Shown here: positions 52,155 to 60,601 of the stretch, in pieces
Position numbering within the stretch: position 1 is the first letter of the stretch
How the letters are laid out: the number at the start of each line of letters is the position of its first letter
Assembly: GCF_017377795.1 (NCBI RefSeq)
Contig: NZ_JAFRDR010000003.1
Span: 558,001-622,000, forward strand
Source of the DNA: Williamsia soli
Lineage (GTDB): Bacteria > Actinomycetota > Actinomycetes > Mycobacteriales > Mycobacteriaceae
DNA length: 64,000 nt
Reading direction: 5' to 3'
Made by a program: the position numbers and the translations under genes
Notes under the pieces: model-generated
Told to the model about the DNA's origin: nothing
The model's database searches: none
Seen by the model: only the letters and a program-made list of their open reading frames with translations

Positions 52155-53038
52155 TCCAGGAATCCCGCCCGCCGCCACTGCCCGCGCGCGAACCGGCTCA
52201 TGAGTCCGTTGTCTTCGAGGAATTTGCCCAGGCTCGAAAATCCCAGCACCTGCATGCGGTGGAAGTTCGGATTACTGCGGGCAGCCTTGGTGGCCTCGTG
52301 CTTGTCCAGGCCCGCCCTGGCATACATGGCCGGGTTGGTGAACAGGTACTTGAATCGAAGTGCGCTCAGACCGTGGACATTTGCTGCGATCATCGATTCC
52401 CACCGTCCGCGAATCGGCCGCCTGCGGACAACGCCGTCCCTGGCGAATCCGATGTGCCTGGCCTCCTCGGTGACATGGATCCGCATCAGTCGCGACACCA
52501 GTGGCTGGAGCTGGGGATCGTCGAGCATCTCGCGCTGCAGTGCGTCGAAGATCTCCTCCCCGACCAGGGCCGCAACCCACAGCAACGAACCCCGCATGCC
52601 GAAGGGTAAGAGCGACATGATGATTCGTTCGGGCAGCGACATGCCATACGGCCGTGCGCCACTGCGTTCGATGGCCCGGCCGAACATCACCATGTGCCTG
52701 CATTCATCACCCATCTCCGTGAGCGCGTAGTGACTGCTCGCCGACGCCGGGTCCTCGGTCATGAGTCGTTGCAGCAGAGCCCGGTTGAGAAGATTTTCGA
52801 ACCAGATCCCGATGGAGAGGATGTTTGCCATCTCCTGCCGGGAGACCTCGATGCGCTGCTCCTCGGTCAGCCCGTTCCACAGATCGGTGCCGTACAGGCT
52901 GCACACGCGCGGCGGCAGAAAATACTTGCCCTCTTCGAGAGGCGCGTCCCAATCGAGGTCGACGACGGGCGAATACGATCTCTTGACCGATCCGCCCAGC
53001 AACCGGGTTGCGATGGCCTCACGTGCTGGTGCCGACAT
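52151..53038 (-). CDS. AurF-like diiron oxygenase
   Basis: A 295-aa helical protein with two ExxH motifs, ECRH (Glu112, His115) and EARH (Glu192, His195), plus Glu81 in WFENLL and Glu161-Glu162 in GEEIFD, matching the ligand pattern of AurF-type p-aminobenzoate N-oxygenase family diiron enzymes. The reaction is O2-dependent; N-oxygenation is only one option and some homologues oxidise fatty acids. It is divergent from the MarR gene and coupled to the DUF4873 gene. Confidence 0.85.
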   Translation of the reverse strand: MSAPAREAIATRLLGGSVKRSYSPVVDLDWDAPLEEGKYFLPPRVCSLYGTDLWNGLTEEQRIEVSRQEMANILSIGIWFENLLNRALLQRLMTEDPASASSHYALTEMGDECRHMVMFGRAIERSGARPYGMSLPERIIMSLLPFGMRGSLLWVAALVGEEIFDALQREMLDDPQLQPLVSRLMRIHVTEEARHIGFARDGVVRRRPIRGRWESMIAANVHGLSALRFKYLFTNPAMYARAGLDKHEATKAARSNPNFHRMQVLGFSSLGKFLEDNGLMSRFARGQWRRAGFLE

Positions 53039-53181
53039 CTGTTCCCCTTCTGAAGGCTTGTTCTCCTGACGCTAGGCTCCGCTATCTAATGTGTCAATGA
53101 TCACTGTTCCATCGGATGGTGACGCACCGCTCGCGCCGTGGAGAGCACAGGCGCACCCGACTCCTGATGTTCAATAGGGGG

Positions 53182-53682
53182 ATGTCCAGCGAGTTCAGAC
53201 CCGACCCGATCGCAGAAGCCCGGAAGAACTGGGAAGACGCCGGCTGGGGCGACGTGGCCGGAGGCATGCAGGCCGTGACGTCGGTGATGCGGGTGCACCA
53301 AATATTGCTCGCCCGGGTCGAGGCCGTCCTCAAGCCGTGGGAGCTGAGCTTCTCCCGCTTCGAGTTGTTGCGACTGCTGGCCTTCAGCCGACGCGGTGCG
53401 CTACCCATCACCAAGGCCAGCGATCGTCTGCAGGTGCACGTCACGTCGGTGACCCACGCGATCCGCAGGCTGGAGGAAGCCGGCCTGGTCCGCAGGGTCC
53501 CGCACCCGACCGACGGGCGGACGACGCTGGTGGAGATCACCGACGCCGGCCGCACCACGGTGGACGAGGCGACCATCGCACTCAACACCGAGGTCTTCGG
53601 GGACGTCGGCATGACCGAGTCCCAGTCGAATGCCTTGGTGAAGTCGATCAATGCCGTCCGCAAGCACTCCGGCGACATCTGA
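53182..53682 (+). CDS. MarR-family transcriptional regulator
   Basis: A 166-aa winged-helix regulator: DNA-binding helix near 75-95 (ITKASDRLQVHVTSVTHAIRRLEEAGLV), wing RRVPHPTDGRTTLVEITDAG. ATG 53182 has AATAGGGG upstream; the longer frame is less likely. It is divergent from the AurF-like gene, its most likely target, and convergent with the HsaA-like gene. No clear palindromic operator was seen in the 143-bp gap. Confidence 0.85.
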   Translation: MSSEFRPDPIAEARKNWEDAGWGDVAGGMQAVTSVMRVHQILLARVEAVLKPWELSFSRFELLRLLAFSRRGALPITKASDRLQVHVTSVTHAIRRLEEAGLVRRVPHPTDGRTTLVEITDAGRTTVDEATIALNTEVFGDVGMTESQSNALVKSINAVRKHSGDI

Positions 53683-53707
53683 TCGAACAGGTGGTGCGTG
53701 CAGCGCG

Positions 53708-54886
53708 CTAGATCATCGAACGCATCATGCCTTCGGGCTCGCCGCCGAGTTGGGTGAGCGCAGAGGCGTGGAAGATTGAACCCGGGACGTGGATGGCGTG
53801 CGCCAGACCGGCGTGCGCATCGCGAAAGAACCTCTGCATCGGAAACTTCCGATGCAGCGCTCCCCCACCCGACCTCGCGAAGATCTCGTCGACAGCCCGC
53901 ACCGCGCGCCAGGCGGCGGCGGTTTGGGTACGTCGACCGATGGCGCGCTCGTCGAACGAGATCTCTTTGCCCGCTTCGGTTTTGTCGTAGAACCGGTCGA
54001 CGGTCTCGAGCAACGCCGCCCGCGACGCTGCGATCTCGGCGGCCGATTCACCGATGGCGTAGAGAACGTACGGGTCTTCTTTGATCTTCTGTCCGGTGAT
54101 CGCGACCCGATCCTTCTGTGCGGCAATATGACACGCGAGGGCGCCCTCGGCGATACCGATCACCGCCGAGGTGATGCCGAGAGGGAACATGCAACTGAAC
54201 GGCATCAAATACGTCGACTCGGTGCGGCCCGCTTTGCGCGGCGCGCTGCCGTCCATGACGTCCGCCGAATCCAGTGTGCGGTAGTCAGGGATGAACGCGC
54301 CGTCGACGATCACGTCTTTGGAACCGGTACCGCGGAGTCCGACGACGTCCCAGGAATCGTCGACGATCGTGTAGTCGGCCCGGGGCAGGAACACGTGCAG
54401 GATGGTCGGCGGCATGATCGGCTTGCCGTGCTGGTCGCCGAGGATCGCACCGAGCACGATCCACCGGCAGTGGTCGGTGCCCGAGGAGAACTGCCAGCGT
54501 CCCTTGAGGATGTACCCGCCGTCCACGGGCTTGGCCACGCCCATCGGTGCATACGGAGAAGCCAGCCAGGTGTCCGGGTCGTCGCCCCAGATCTCGTCCT
54601 GCAGTTTCGGGTCGGCGAAGGCCAGCTCCCACGGGTGCACGCCGACGATGCCCGAGACCCAGCCGGCGGCGCCGTCCATCGCGGCGACGCCCATCACGGT
54701 CTCGGCGAACTCCCGGGGATGCGCTGCCAGCCCGCCGTGCTCGACCGGCTGCAGGAGCCGGATGACGCCCGCTTCGCGGAGTCGCTGCGCCGAGGTGTCC
54801 GGCAACCGCATCAGTTCGTCGCCTTCGACGCCGGCAGCACGGATTTCTTCCGCGTGCTCTTCGATACGGTCGAGTACCTCGCCCAT
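53708..54886 (-). CDS. HsaA-like flavin-dependent monooxygenase (acyl-CoA dehydrogenase fold)
   Basis: A 392-aa protein, nearly the length of HsaA (Rv3570c, 394 aa), sharing LRRLPDxTxxxLRxxG-style N terminus, GWVSGIVGVHPWELAF, SPYAPMGVA, WQFSSGTDHCRW, VGLRGTGSKDVIVDGAFIP and FFRDAHAG. HsaA hydroxylates the aromatic A-ring of a steroid seco intermediate with FMNH2 from HsaB. There is no hsaB, hsaC or other ring-degradation gene nearby, so this may be a paralogue for another phenol. A perfect KstR box lies 24-37 bp upstream. Confidence 0.83.
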   Translation of the reverse strand: MGEVLDRIEEHAEEIRAAGVEGDELMRLPDTSAQRLREAGVIRLLQPVEHGGLAAHPREFAETVMGVAAMDGAAGWVSGIVGVHPWELAFADPKLQDEIWGDDPDTWLASPYAPMGVAKPVDGGYILKGRWQFSSGTDHCRWIVLGAILGDQHGKPIMPPTILHVFLPRADYTIVDDSWDVVGLRGTGSKDVIVDGAFIPDYRTLDSADVMDGSAPRKAGRTESTYLMPFSCMFPLGITSAVIGIAEGALACHIAAQKDRVAITGQKIKEDPYVLYAIGESAAEIAASRAALLETVDRFYDKTEAGKEISFDERAIGRRTQTAAAWRAVRAVDEIFARSGGGALHRKFPMQRFFRDAHAGLAHAIHVPGSIFHASALTQLGGEPEGMMRSMI

Positions 54887-54909
54887 TGCGGCTCCTTAGA
54901 ACGGAAAAC

Positions 54910-54923
54910 TAGAACACGTTCTA
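54910..54923 (-). promoter_or_regulatory. perfect KstR box before the HsaA-like gene
   Basis: TAGAACACGTTCTA fits TnnAACnnGTTnnA exactly and is symmetric apart from the central AC. It lies in the 81-bp gap after prs, 24-37 bp upstream of the HsaA-like ATG at 54886, overlapping the expected promoter. Confidence 0.78.
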
Positions 54924-54967
54924 CCTTACTGGATGACCGTCCATGTCGGAAAGAATTGGAACGCGCG

Positions 54968-55954
54968 CTACGCGTGCCCGTCGAACAGCGAGGTCACCGA
55001 CCCGTTCTCGAAGACTTCCCGGATGGTGCGCGCGAGCAGTGGAGCGATGGACAGCACGGTGAGGGTGTCGAAACGCTTGAGGTCGTCGATCGGCAAGGTG
55101 TTGGTGACCACGACCTCTTTGGCGCCGCACTCGGCCAGCCGCGCAGTCGCCGGGTCGGACAGGATGCCGTGGGTCGCGGCGATCACCACGTCCCCCGCTC
55201 CTGCTTCCTTGAGAACCCGCACCGCACCTGCGATGGTGCCGCCGGTGTCGATCATGTCGTCGATGAGGATGCAGGTCTGCCCATCGACGTCGCCCACGAC
55301 GCGGTTCGCCTTCACCTGATTCGGCACCAGCGGATCGCGGGTCTTGTGGATGAACGCCAGCGGCCTGCCGCCGAACGAGTCGGCCCACTTCTCAGCCGAT
55401 CGGACCCGGCCCGAGTCGGGCGAGACCACCGTGATGCGCTGCAGGTCGTACTTCGCTCCGATGTACTCGGTCAGCGTGCGGTCCGCGTGCATGTGGTCGA
55501 CAGGACCGTCGAAGAAACCCTGGATCTGATCGGTGTGCAGGTCGACGGTGATGAGCCGGTCCGCACCCGCGGTCTTGAGCAGATCGGCGATCAGCCGGGC
55601 CGAGATCGGCTCGCGACCCCGGTGCTTCTTGTCCTGGCGGGCGTAGGGGTAGAACGGCAAGACAGCCGTGATGCGTTTGGCGGAGCCCCGTTTGAGGGCG
55701 TCGATCATGATCAGCTGTTCCATCAGCCAGGTGTTCAGCGGCTGCGGATGGCTCTGCAGCACGAATGCATCGGAGCCGCGCACCGATTCCTCGAAACGGA
55801 CGAAGATCTCACCGTTCGCGAAATCCCGGGCCGTCTGCGGGGTCACCTCGATATCCAGTTCCGCGGCCACCTGCCGAGCGAGCTCGGGATGTCCCCGGCC
55901 CGAGAACAGCATCAGTTTCTTGTCGTTGCCGGCCCGCGTACTCGTGGTTGCCAC
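54968..55954 (-). CDS. prs: ribose-phosphate pyrophosphokinase
   Basis: A 328-aa PRPP synthetase: LMLFSGRGHPELARQVA near 14, FANGEIFVR near 44, catalytic flexible loop, PFYPYARQDKKHRGREPISA near 105, HTDQIQGFF, and PRPP loop ILIDDMIDTGGTIAGA near 230-245. It makes PRPP from ATP and ribose-5-phosphate for nucleotide, His and arabinan precursor synthesis. GTG start at 55954. In M. tuberculosis prs follows glmU; here an aldehyde dehydrogenase gene sits upstream, with a strong hairpin between them, so it is probably transcribed alone. Confidence 0.95.
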   Translation of the reverse strand: MATTSTRAGNDKKLMLFSGRGHPELARQVAAELDIEVTPQTARDFANGEIFVRFEESVRGSDAFVLQSHPQPLNTWLMEQLIMIDALKRGSAKRITAVLPFYPYARQDKKHRGREPISARLIADLLKTAGADRLITVDLHTDQIQGFFDGPVDHMHADRTLTEYIGAKYDLQRITVVSPDSGRVRSAEKWADSFGGRPLAFIHKTRDPLVPNQVKANRVVGDVDGQTCILIDDMIDTGGTIAGAVRVLKEAGAGDVVIAATHGILSDPATARLAECGAKEVVVTNTLPIDDLKRFDTLTVLSIAPLLARTIREVFENGSVTSLFDGHA

Positions 55955-56044
55955 CGTGTTAGCCGTCCCTGCTGCCTTGGATGTTCGAGCTCTGGAGTGA
56001 AGCTTGCGCCGCAAATCATCCTCTTGATGTGCTGGCGGCGCGAA

Positions 56045-56073
56045 GCCGGGTGGTCCGCAGCGGACCACCCGGC
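56045..56073 (-). terminator. 14-bp perfect hairpin between aldehyde dehydrogenase and prs
   Basis: GCCGGGTGGTCCGC (56045-56058) and GCGGACCACCCGGC (56060-56073) are perfect inverted copies with a single A between them. It lies 30-58 bp past the aldehyde dehydrogenase stop on the minus strand. No U tract follows, so it may need other factors or act as an insulator. Confidence 0.6.
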
Positions 56074-56102
56074 CTCACATCCGGATAGATCAGACCTTCA
56101 GC

Positions 56103-57536
56103 TCAGGCGTTGTCACCGAAGATCGCCTTGGCCTCGAGGAATTCATCCAGGCCGAACTTGCCGAACTCGCGTCCGTTACCGGACTGCTTGTATCCACCGA
56201 ACGGGGAGTCGAACGCGATCGGGGCGCCGTTGATGTGGACGTTTCCGGTCCGCAACCGCCGGGCCACCTTGCGGGCCTTTTCGGGATCCGCCGACGACAC
56301 GTACCCGGACAGTCCGTAGTTCGTGTCGTTCGCGATGCGGACCGCATCTTCTTCGTCCTCGTAGCCGATGAGGACCATTACCGGCCCGAAGATCTCCTCG
56401 CGGGCAATGGTCATGTCGTTGGTGACGTCGGCGAACACGGTCGGCTTGACGAAGTACCCCACGTCCACACCGTCCGGACGCCCGACACCACCGGCGGCAA
56501 CGGCCGCGCCCTCGTCGATCCCGGTCTGGATCAGGCGCTGGATCTTGTTGAACTGTGCCTCGGAGACAACCGGCCCCACGTGGGTTCCCGAATCCTCTGG
56601 CGAGCCGACGACGATCTGCTCCGTGGTCTTCTCGGCGATCTCAGCCGCTTCGTTCATCCGCGCTGCCGGCACCAGGATGCGCGAACCGGCATTGCAGGAC
56701 TGGCCCGAGTTAACCACCATGGCAGCGACGTCGCGAGCCACAGCGTCCGAGAACCCGTCGTCGTCGAGGATGATGTTGGCCGATTTGCCGCCGAGTTCCT
56801 GGGCAACCCGCTTGACGGTCGGAGCCGCGTTCTTGGCGACCTCGATGCCTGCGCGGGTCGAACCGGTGAAGGAGACCATGTCGACCTCGGGGTGCGTCGA
56901 CAACGCCGCGCCGACGGTGGGGCCGTCGCCGTTGACGAGGTTGAACACGCCTGCGGGCACGCCGGCCTCATGCAGGATCTCCGCGAACACGAGCGCGTTC
57001 AGCGGCGCGATCTCCGACGGCTTGAGCACCATCGTGCAGCCCGATGCGAGCGCCGGGGCCACCTTCGCGCCGATCTGATTGAGCGGCCAGTTCCAGGGTG
57101 TGATGAACGCGCAGACCCCGACGGGCTCGTAAACAACGGTGGTCGAGCCGATGGTCTCTTCGAACTCGAAGTTCTTGAGGGCCTCGAGGGTGTTGAGGAA
57201 GTGCCCGAGTCCGGCGGGGGCCTGCGCTGCAGATGCCAGGCCGACCGGTGCGCCCATTTCGGAGCTGACTGCTTCGGCCAGGTCGCCGAGGCGGGTCTGG
57301 TACACCTCGATCACCCGTTCCAGCAGCGCAATCCGCTCTTCCCGGGTGGTCGCGGCGAAGCTGTCGAAGGCTTTGCGGGCGGCGGTGACCGCGCGGTCGA
57401 CATCCTTCTCGTCGCCGAGGGCGATGGTCGCGATACTCGCCTCGGTGGCCGGGTTGATGACGTCGAGGGTGGCGGAAGAAACAGGATCCACCCACTCGCC
57501 GTCGATGTAGAACTTCTGGGTGTTCGGTGATGCCAT
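56103..57536 (-). CDS. aldehyde dehydrogenase family protein
   Basis: A 477-aa NAD(P)-dependent aldehyde dehydrogenase: TPWNWP (Asn149), FTGSTRAG (223-230), Glu247 in QELGGKS, nucleophile Cys281 in SGQSCNAG and EEIFGPV. It oxidises an aldehyde of unknown identity. It is divergent from the ribokinase gene over a 116-bp gap and ends before the hairpin at 56045. It belongs to a different ALDH subgroup from the enzyme at 8228, with which it shares only the core motifs. Confidence 0.92.
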   Translation of the reverse strand: MASPNTQKFYIDGEWVDPVSSATLDVINPATEASIATIALGDEKDVDRAVTAARKAFDSFAATTREERIALLERVIEVYQTRLGDLAEAVSSEMGAPVGLASAAQAPAGLGHFLNTLEALKNFEFEETIGSTTVVYEPVGVCAFITPWNWPLNQIGAKVAPALASGCTMVLKPSEIAPLNALVFAEILHEAGVPAGVFNLVNGDGPTVGAALSTHPEVDMVSFTGSTRAGIEVAKNAAPTVKRVAQELGGKSANIILDDDGFSDAVARDVAAMVVNSGQSCNAGSRILVPAARMNEAAEIAEKTTEQIVVGSPEDSGTHVGPVVSEAQFNKIQRLIQTGIDEGAAVAAGGVGRPDGVDVGYFVKPTVFADVTNDMTIAREEIFGPVMVLIGYEDEEDAVRIANDTNYGLSGYVSSADPEKARKVARRLRTGNVHINGAPIAFDSPFGGYKQSGNGREFGKFGLDEFLEAKAIFGDNA

Positions 57537-57652
57537 TTTTCTCTCCTCGCGAAGCGTTGCGCTTACTCTTGATGTCTACCAGCGACAGCCCGTCCCGTAG
57601 GCCGGACGGCACAATTGGTTCCGGGAATTCGTGCGAAGTACGGTTAACAAAT

Positions 57653-58582
57653 ATGGACACCACCCCTGCTGACGCCCGCGTGATCGTGGTGGGCGCCATC
57701 AACGTCGACTTCGTGATCGCCACCCCTCGCCTCCCCGGGCCCGGGGAGACCGTGGTCGGCCCCAGGGTGGATCGCCACGGCGGCGGCAAGGGCGCGAACG
57801 CCGCCGTCGCCGCCGCCCGGACCGGGACAACCGTGGAGTTGATCGGTGCGGCCGGATCGGACGACACCGGCGACGGGGCGTCGGCCGACTTGCGGGACGA
57901 GGGCGTCGACGTGGGGGCCGTGATGCGCACCGACTCCCCGACCGGCGTCGCGCTGATCGTCGTGGATCAGGCCGGTGAGAACCAGATTGCCGTCGGCGCG
58001 GGCGCTAACTCCGAGCTGACCGCGGCGCAGGTGCGTGCTTCACTCACCGACCTGAGGCCCGGTGACTGCGTACTGGTCAGTACCGAGATCGCGGGGGCGG
58101 CCGTCGTCGCTGCCGTCGAAACCGCTGCTGCGGCCGGTGCGCAGTGTGTGCTGAATCCGGCCCCACCGATACCGGAGATCGCGGACGCCATCCGGTACGG
58201 GCCCATCCTCACCCCCAACGCCGGGGAATGCCTCGAGCTGGCGAGCATGGTCGGACAGCACTCCGACACCGTCGAGGAGGCCGCGGCAGCGCTGTCAGAG
58301 GCCACCGGCGCCGCAGTTGTCGTGACGCTGGGCGCGGGCGGGGTGCTCGTCGGGATCCCGGGACAGGACTTCGAGACGATACCGGCGCGCACAGCGACGG
58401 TCCGCGACACCACCGGGGCGGGCGACACGTTCAACGGGGTCTTCGCGGCGCGACTTGCTGCGGGCGATACGACGAACGCAGCCGCCACGGTTGCGAATGT
58501 GGCGGCTGCGTTGTCGGTGTCGTATGTCGGCGCCCGCACAGGGATGCCGACGTGGGATCAGATCAGCGCAGCGTCTCGATGA
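57653..58582 (+). CDS. ribokinase (PfkB family)
   Basis: A 309-aa sugar kinase: N-terminal VVGAINVDFV, substrate loop GGGKGANAAVAAAR near 44, and anion-hole/base motif DTTGAGDTFNGVFAARLA near 250. It phosphorylates ribose or a similar sugar with ATP; ribose-5-phosphate would feed prs at 54968. ATG 57653 has no Shine-Dalgarno sequence; TACGGT lies 8 nt upstream, so the mRNA may be leaderless. Its end overlaps the convergent mmsB end by 20 bp. Confidence 0.87.
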   Translation: MDTTPADARVIVVGAINVDFVIATPRLPGPGETVVGPRVDRHGGGKGANAAVAAARTGTTVELIGAAGSDDTGDGASADLRDEGVDVGAVMRTDSPTGVALIVVDQAGENQIAVGAGANSELTAAQVRASLTDLRPGDCVLVSTEIAGAAVVAAVETAAAAGAQCVLNPAPPIPEIADAIRYGPILTPNAGECLELASMVGQHSDTVEEAAAALSEATGAAVVVTLGAGGVLVGIPGQDFETIPARTATVRDTTGAGDTFNGVFAARLAAGDTTNAAATVANVAAALSVSYVGARTGMPTWDQISAASR

Positions 58583-59432
58583 TCGCGCTGAAGTCCTTGC
58601 CGCCGTTCTCCTGCGCGAAGTCCGCATAGAGCGTTGCGGCATGCTCGCCGAGCGGGGCCGTGGAACCGGTGGACTCGACAGCCGCCATCGCCAGACCCAG
58701 ATCCTTGTTCATCAGGGCCGTCGCGAAGCCCGGCTTGAACTCGTTGTTCGCCGGTGACGTCGGAACCGGACCCGGAACCGGGCAGTTCGTGTGCACGGAC
58801 CAGCAGTTGCCGGTGGCGCCGGTGATCACGTCGAACAGTGCCTGCGCTTTTAGACCCAGCTTCTCGGCGAGTACGAAGGCTTCGCCGATCGCGATCTGCT
58901 GGACTGCGAGCACCATGTTGTTGCAGACCTTGGCGGCCTGTCCGCTGCCGGCGTCCCCGCAGTGGATGACCTTGCCCGCCATCGGTTCGAGCACGCCCTG
59001 CGCGGCGAGGAACGCCTCATCGGTACCGCCGACCATGAACGCCAGCGTGCCCGCGTCCGCGCCCTTGATCCCGCCCGAGACCGGCGCGTCGATCTGCGCG
59101 AAGCCGTGCTCGGCTGCCTGCTGATTGATCGTGCGGGCATCGTCGACCGATATGGTGGAGCTGTCGATCAGCAGGGCACCGGTCTTGGTGCCCGGCAGGA
59201 TCTCCGCGTAGCAGTCCAGGACGGCCTTGCCGCTGGGCAACATCGTGATCACGACGTCGGCGTCGGCGACAGCTTCGATACCGCCGGCGACCACGTTGAC
59301 GCCGTTCGCCTCGGCGGCCGCGATCGCCGCCGCCGACAGGTCGTACCCATGCACCGTATGGCCTGCGTTGACGAGATTCTTGGCCATGGGTCCACCCATG
59401 TTCCCCAGACCCAGAAACGCGATCGTGCTCAT
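58563..59432 (-). CDS. mmsB: 3-hydroxyisobutyrate dehydrogenase
   Basis: A 289-aa enzyme oxidising 3-hydroxyisobutyrate to methylmalonate semialdehyde with NAD in valine breakdown. Motifs: IAFLGLGNMGGPMAKNL (4-20), DAPVSGGIKGADAGTLAFMVGG near 117 and catalytic Lys in GQAAKVCNNMV near 170. Last gene of the mmsA/acyl-CoA dehydrogenase/mmsB operon, overlapping the previous gene by 4 bp; the same gene order (Rv0753c-Rv0751c) occurs in M. tuberculosis. Confidence 0.95.
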   Translation of the reverse strand: MSTIAFLGLGNMGGPMAKNLVNAGHTVHGYDLSAAAIAAAEANGVNVVAGGIEAVADADVVITMLPSGKAVLDCYAEILPGTKTGALLIDSSTISVDDARTINQQAAEHGFAQIDAPVSGGIKGADAGTLAFMVGGTDEAFLAAQGVLEPMAGKVIHCGDAGSGQAAKVCNNMVLAVQQIAIGEAFVLAEKLGLKAQALFDVITGATGNCWSVHTNCPVPGPVPTSPANNEFKPGFATALMNKDLGLAMAAVESTGSTAPLGEHAATLYADFAQENGGKDFSAIIETLR

Positions 59433-60592
59433 ATGTACTGCCCCTTACTCGACTTGTCCGCTTCAGCGCGGCCGATCACTACCCGCATGATCTCGTTGGT
59501 GCCCTCCAGTATTCGGTTCACGCGGAGGTCGCGGACGATTTTCTCCAGACCGTACTCCCGCAGATACCCGTACCCACCGTGCAACTGCAGCGCCTGATCG
59601 GCCACGTCGTAGCAGGTGTCGGTGACGTAGCGCTTGGCCATCGCACACAGCTCGACCTTGTCGGGGTGGCCGGCGTCGAGCGAACTGGCCGCCTTCCACA
59701 GGATCAGCCGCGACGTCTCCAACGAGGTGGCCATGTCCGCCAGCGTGAACCTGATCGTCGGTTCGTCGATCAGTTTGCCGCCGAACGCTTCCCGATCCGA
59801 CACATAGCTGATGGCCTTGTTGTAGGCCGCCTGCGCGCCTCCCAGCGAACACGCCGCGATGTTGATGCGGCCGCCGTTGAGTCCGTTCATGGCGATACCG
59901 AAACCCTTGCCTTCTTCTCCACCGAGGAGATTGGCGGCGGGGACCCGGGCACCTTCCATGATGACCTGCGCGGTGGGCTGGGCATTCCAGCCCATCTTCG
60001 CCTCGTTCGCCCCGAACGACAGCCCGGGGGTGTCGGACGGGACGATGAACGTGGAGATGCCGCGCGGACCCTCGGCCCCGGTGCGCGCCATCATCACGTA
60101 GACGTCGGAGACGCCGCCACCGGAGATGAACTGCTTCACCCCGTCGAGCACGTAGTCGTCCCCATCGCGAACCGCCTTGGTACGCAACGCCGCGGCGTCG
60201 CTTCCCGCGGCCGGCTCGGTCAGGCAGTAGCTGGCGACGGCTTCCATCGACGCCATCTTCGACGCCCACGTGTTCCGCTGCTCTTCGGTCCCGTAGGAGT
60301 CGACCATCCACGTACACATGTTGTGGATCGACAGGAACGCGGCGGTCGTGGGATCGGCCTTTGCCAGTTCCTCGAAGATGCGCACTCCGTCGATCCGGCG
60401 GAGACCGCTGCCACCCACGTCCTCGCTGGTGTAGATCCCGGCCATGCCGAGCTCTGCGGCCTCCCGTAACTCCTCGACCGGGAAGTGCTTGCGCTCATCC
60501 CAGTCGAGTGAGAACGGTTCGATCCGCTTGCGCGCGAACGCTGCCGCGGTGTCGATGATGACCCTGTCATCCTCATCAATCTCGAAAGACAT
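59429..60592 (-). CDS. acyl-CoA dehydrogenase, isobutyryl-CoA type
   Basis: A 387-aa flavoprotein of the short/branched-chain acyl-CoA dehydrogenase group: YCLTEPAAGSDAAALRT near 120, KQFISGG, AFGGKLIDEPTIRFTLADM near 270, LQLHGGYGYLREY and catalytic Glu363 in ILEGTNEI. In this operon it should convert isobutyryl-CoA to methacrylyl-CoA, as FadE9 is placed beside mmsA and mmsB in M. tuberculosis. It starts 9 bp after the mmsA stop and overlaps mmsB by 4 bp. Confidence 0.93.
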   Translation of the reverse strand: MSFEIDEDDRVIIDTAAAFARKRIEPFSLDWDERKHFPVEELREAAELGMAGIYTSEDVGGSGLRRIDGVRIFEELAKADPTTAAFLSIHNMCTWMVDSYGTEEQRNTWASKMASMEAVASYCLTEPAAGSDAAALRTKAVRDGDDYVLDGVKQFISGGGVSDVYVMMARTGAEGPRGISTFIVPSDTPGLSFGANEAKMGWNAQPTAQVIMEGARVPAANLLGGEEGKGFGIAMNGLNGGRINIAACSLGGAQAAYNKAISYVSDREAFGGKLIDEPTIRFTLADMATSLETSRLILWKAASSLDAGHPDKVELCAMAKRYVTDTCYDVADQALQLHGGYGYLREYGLEKIVRDLRVNRILEGTNEIMRVVIGRAEADKSSKGQYI

Positions 60593-60601
60593 TGAGGAGT
60601 C

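Noticed and set aside
53040-53181. MarR operator in the AurF/MarR gap
   Set aside because: Only short, chance-level palindromes (TGATCA, CCAT/ATGG) were seen.
53789-56233. 814-aa plus-strand open frame across the HsaA-like and prs genes
   Set aside because: It lies antisense to two clearly recognised genes and the gap between them. Its protein is Arg/His/Asp rich with no domain. High GC removes stops in antisense frames.
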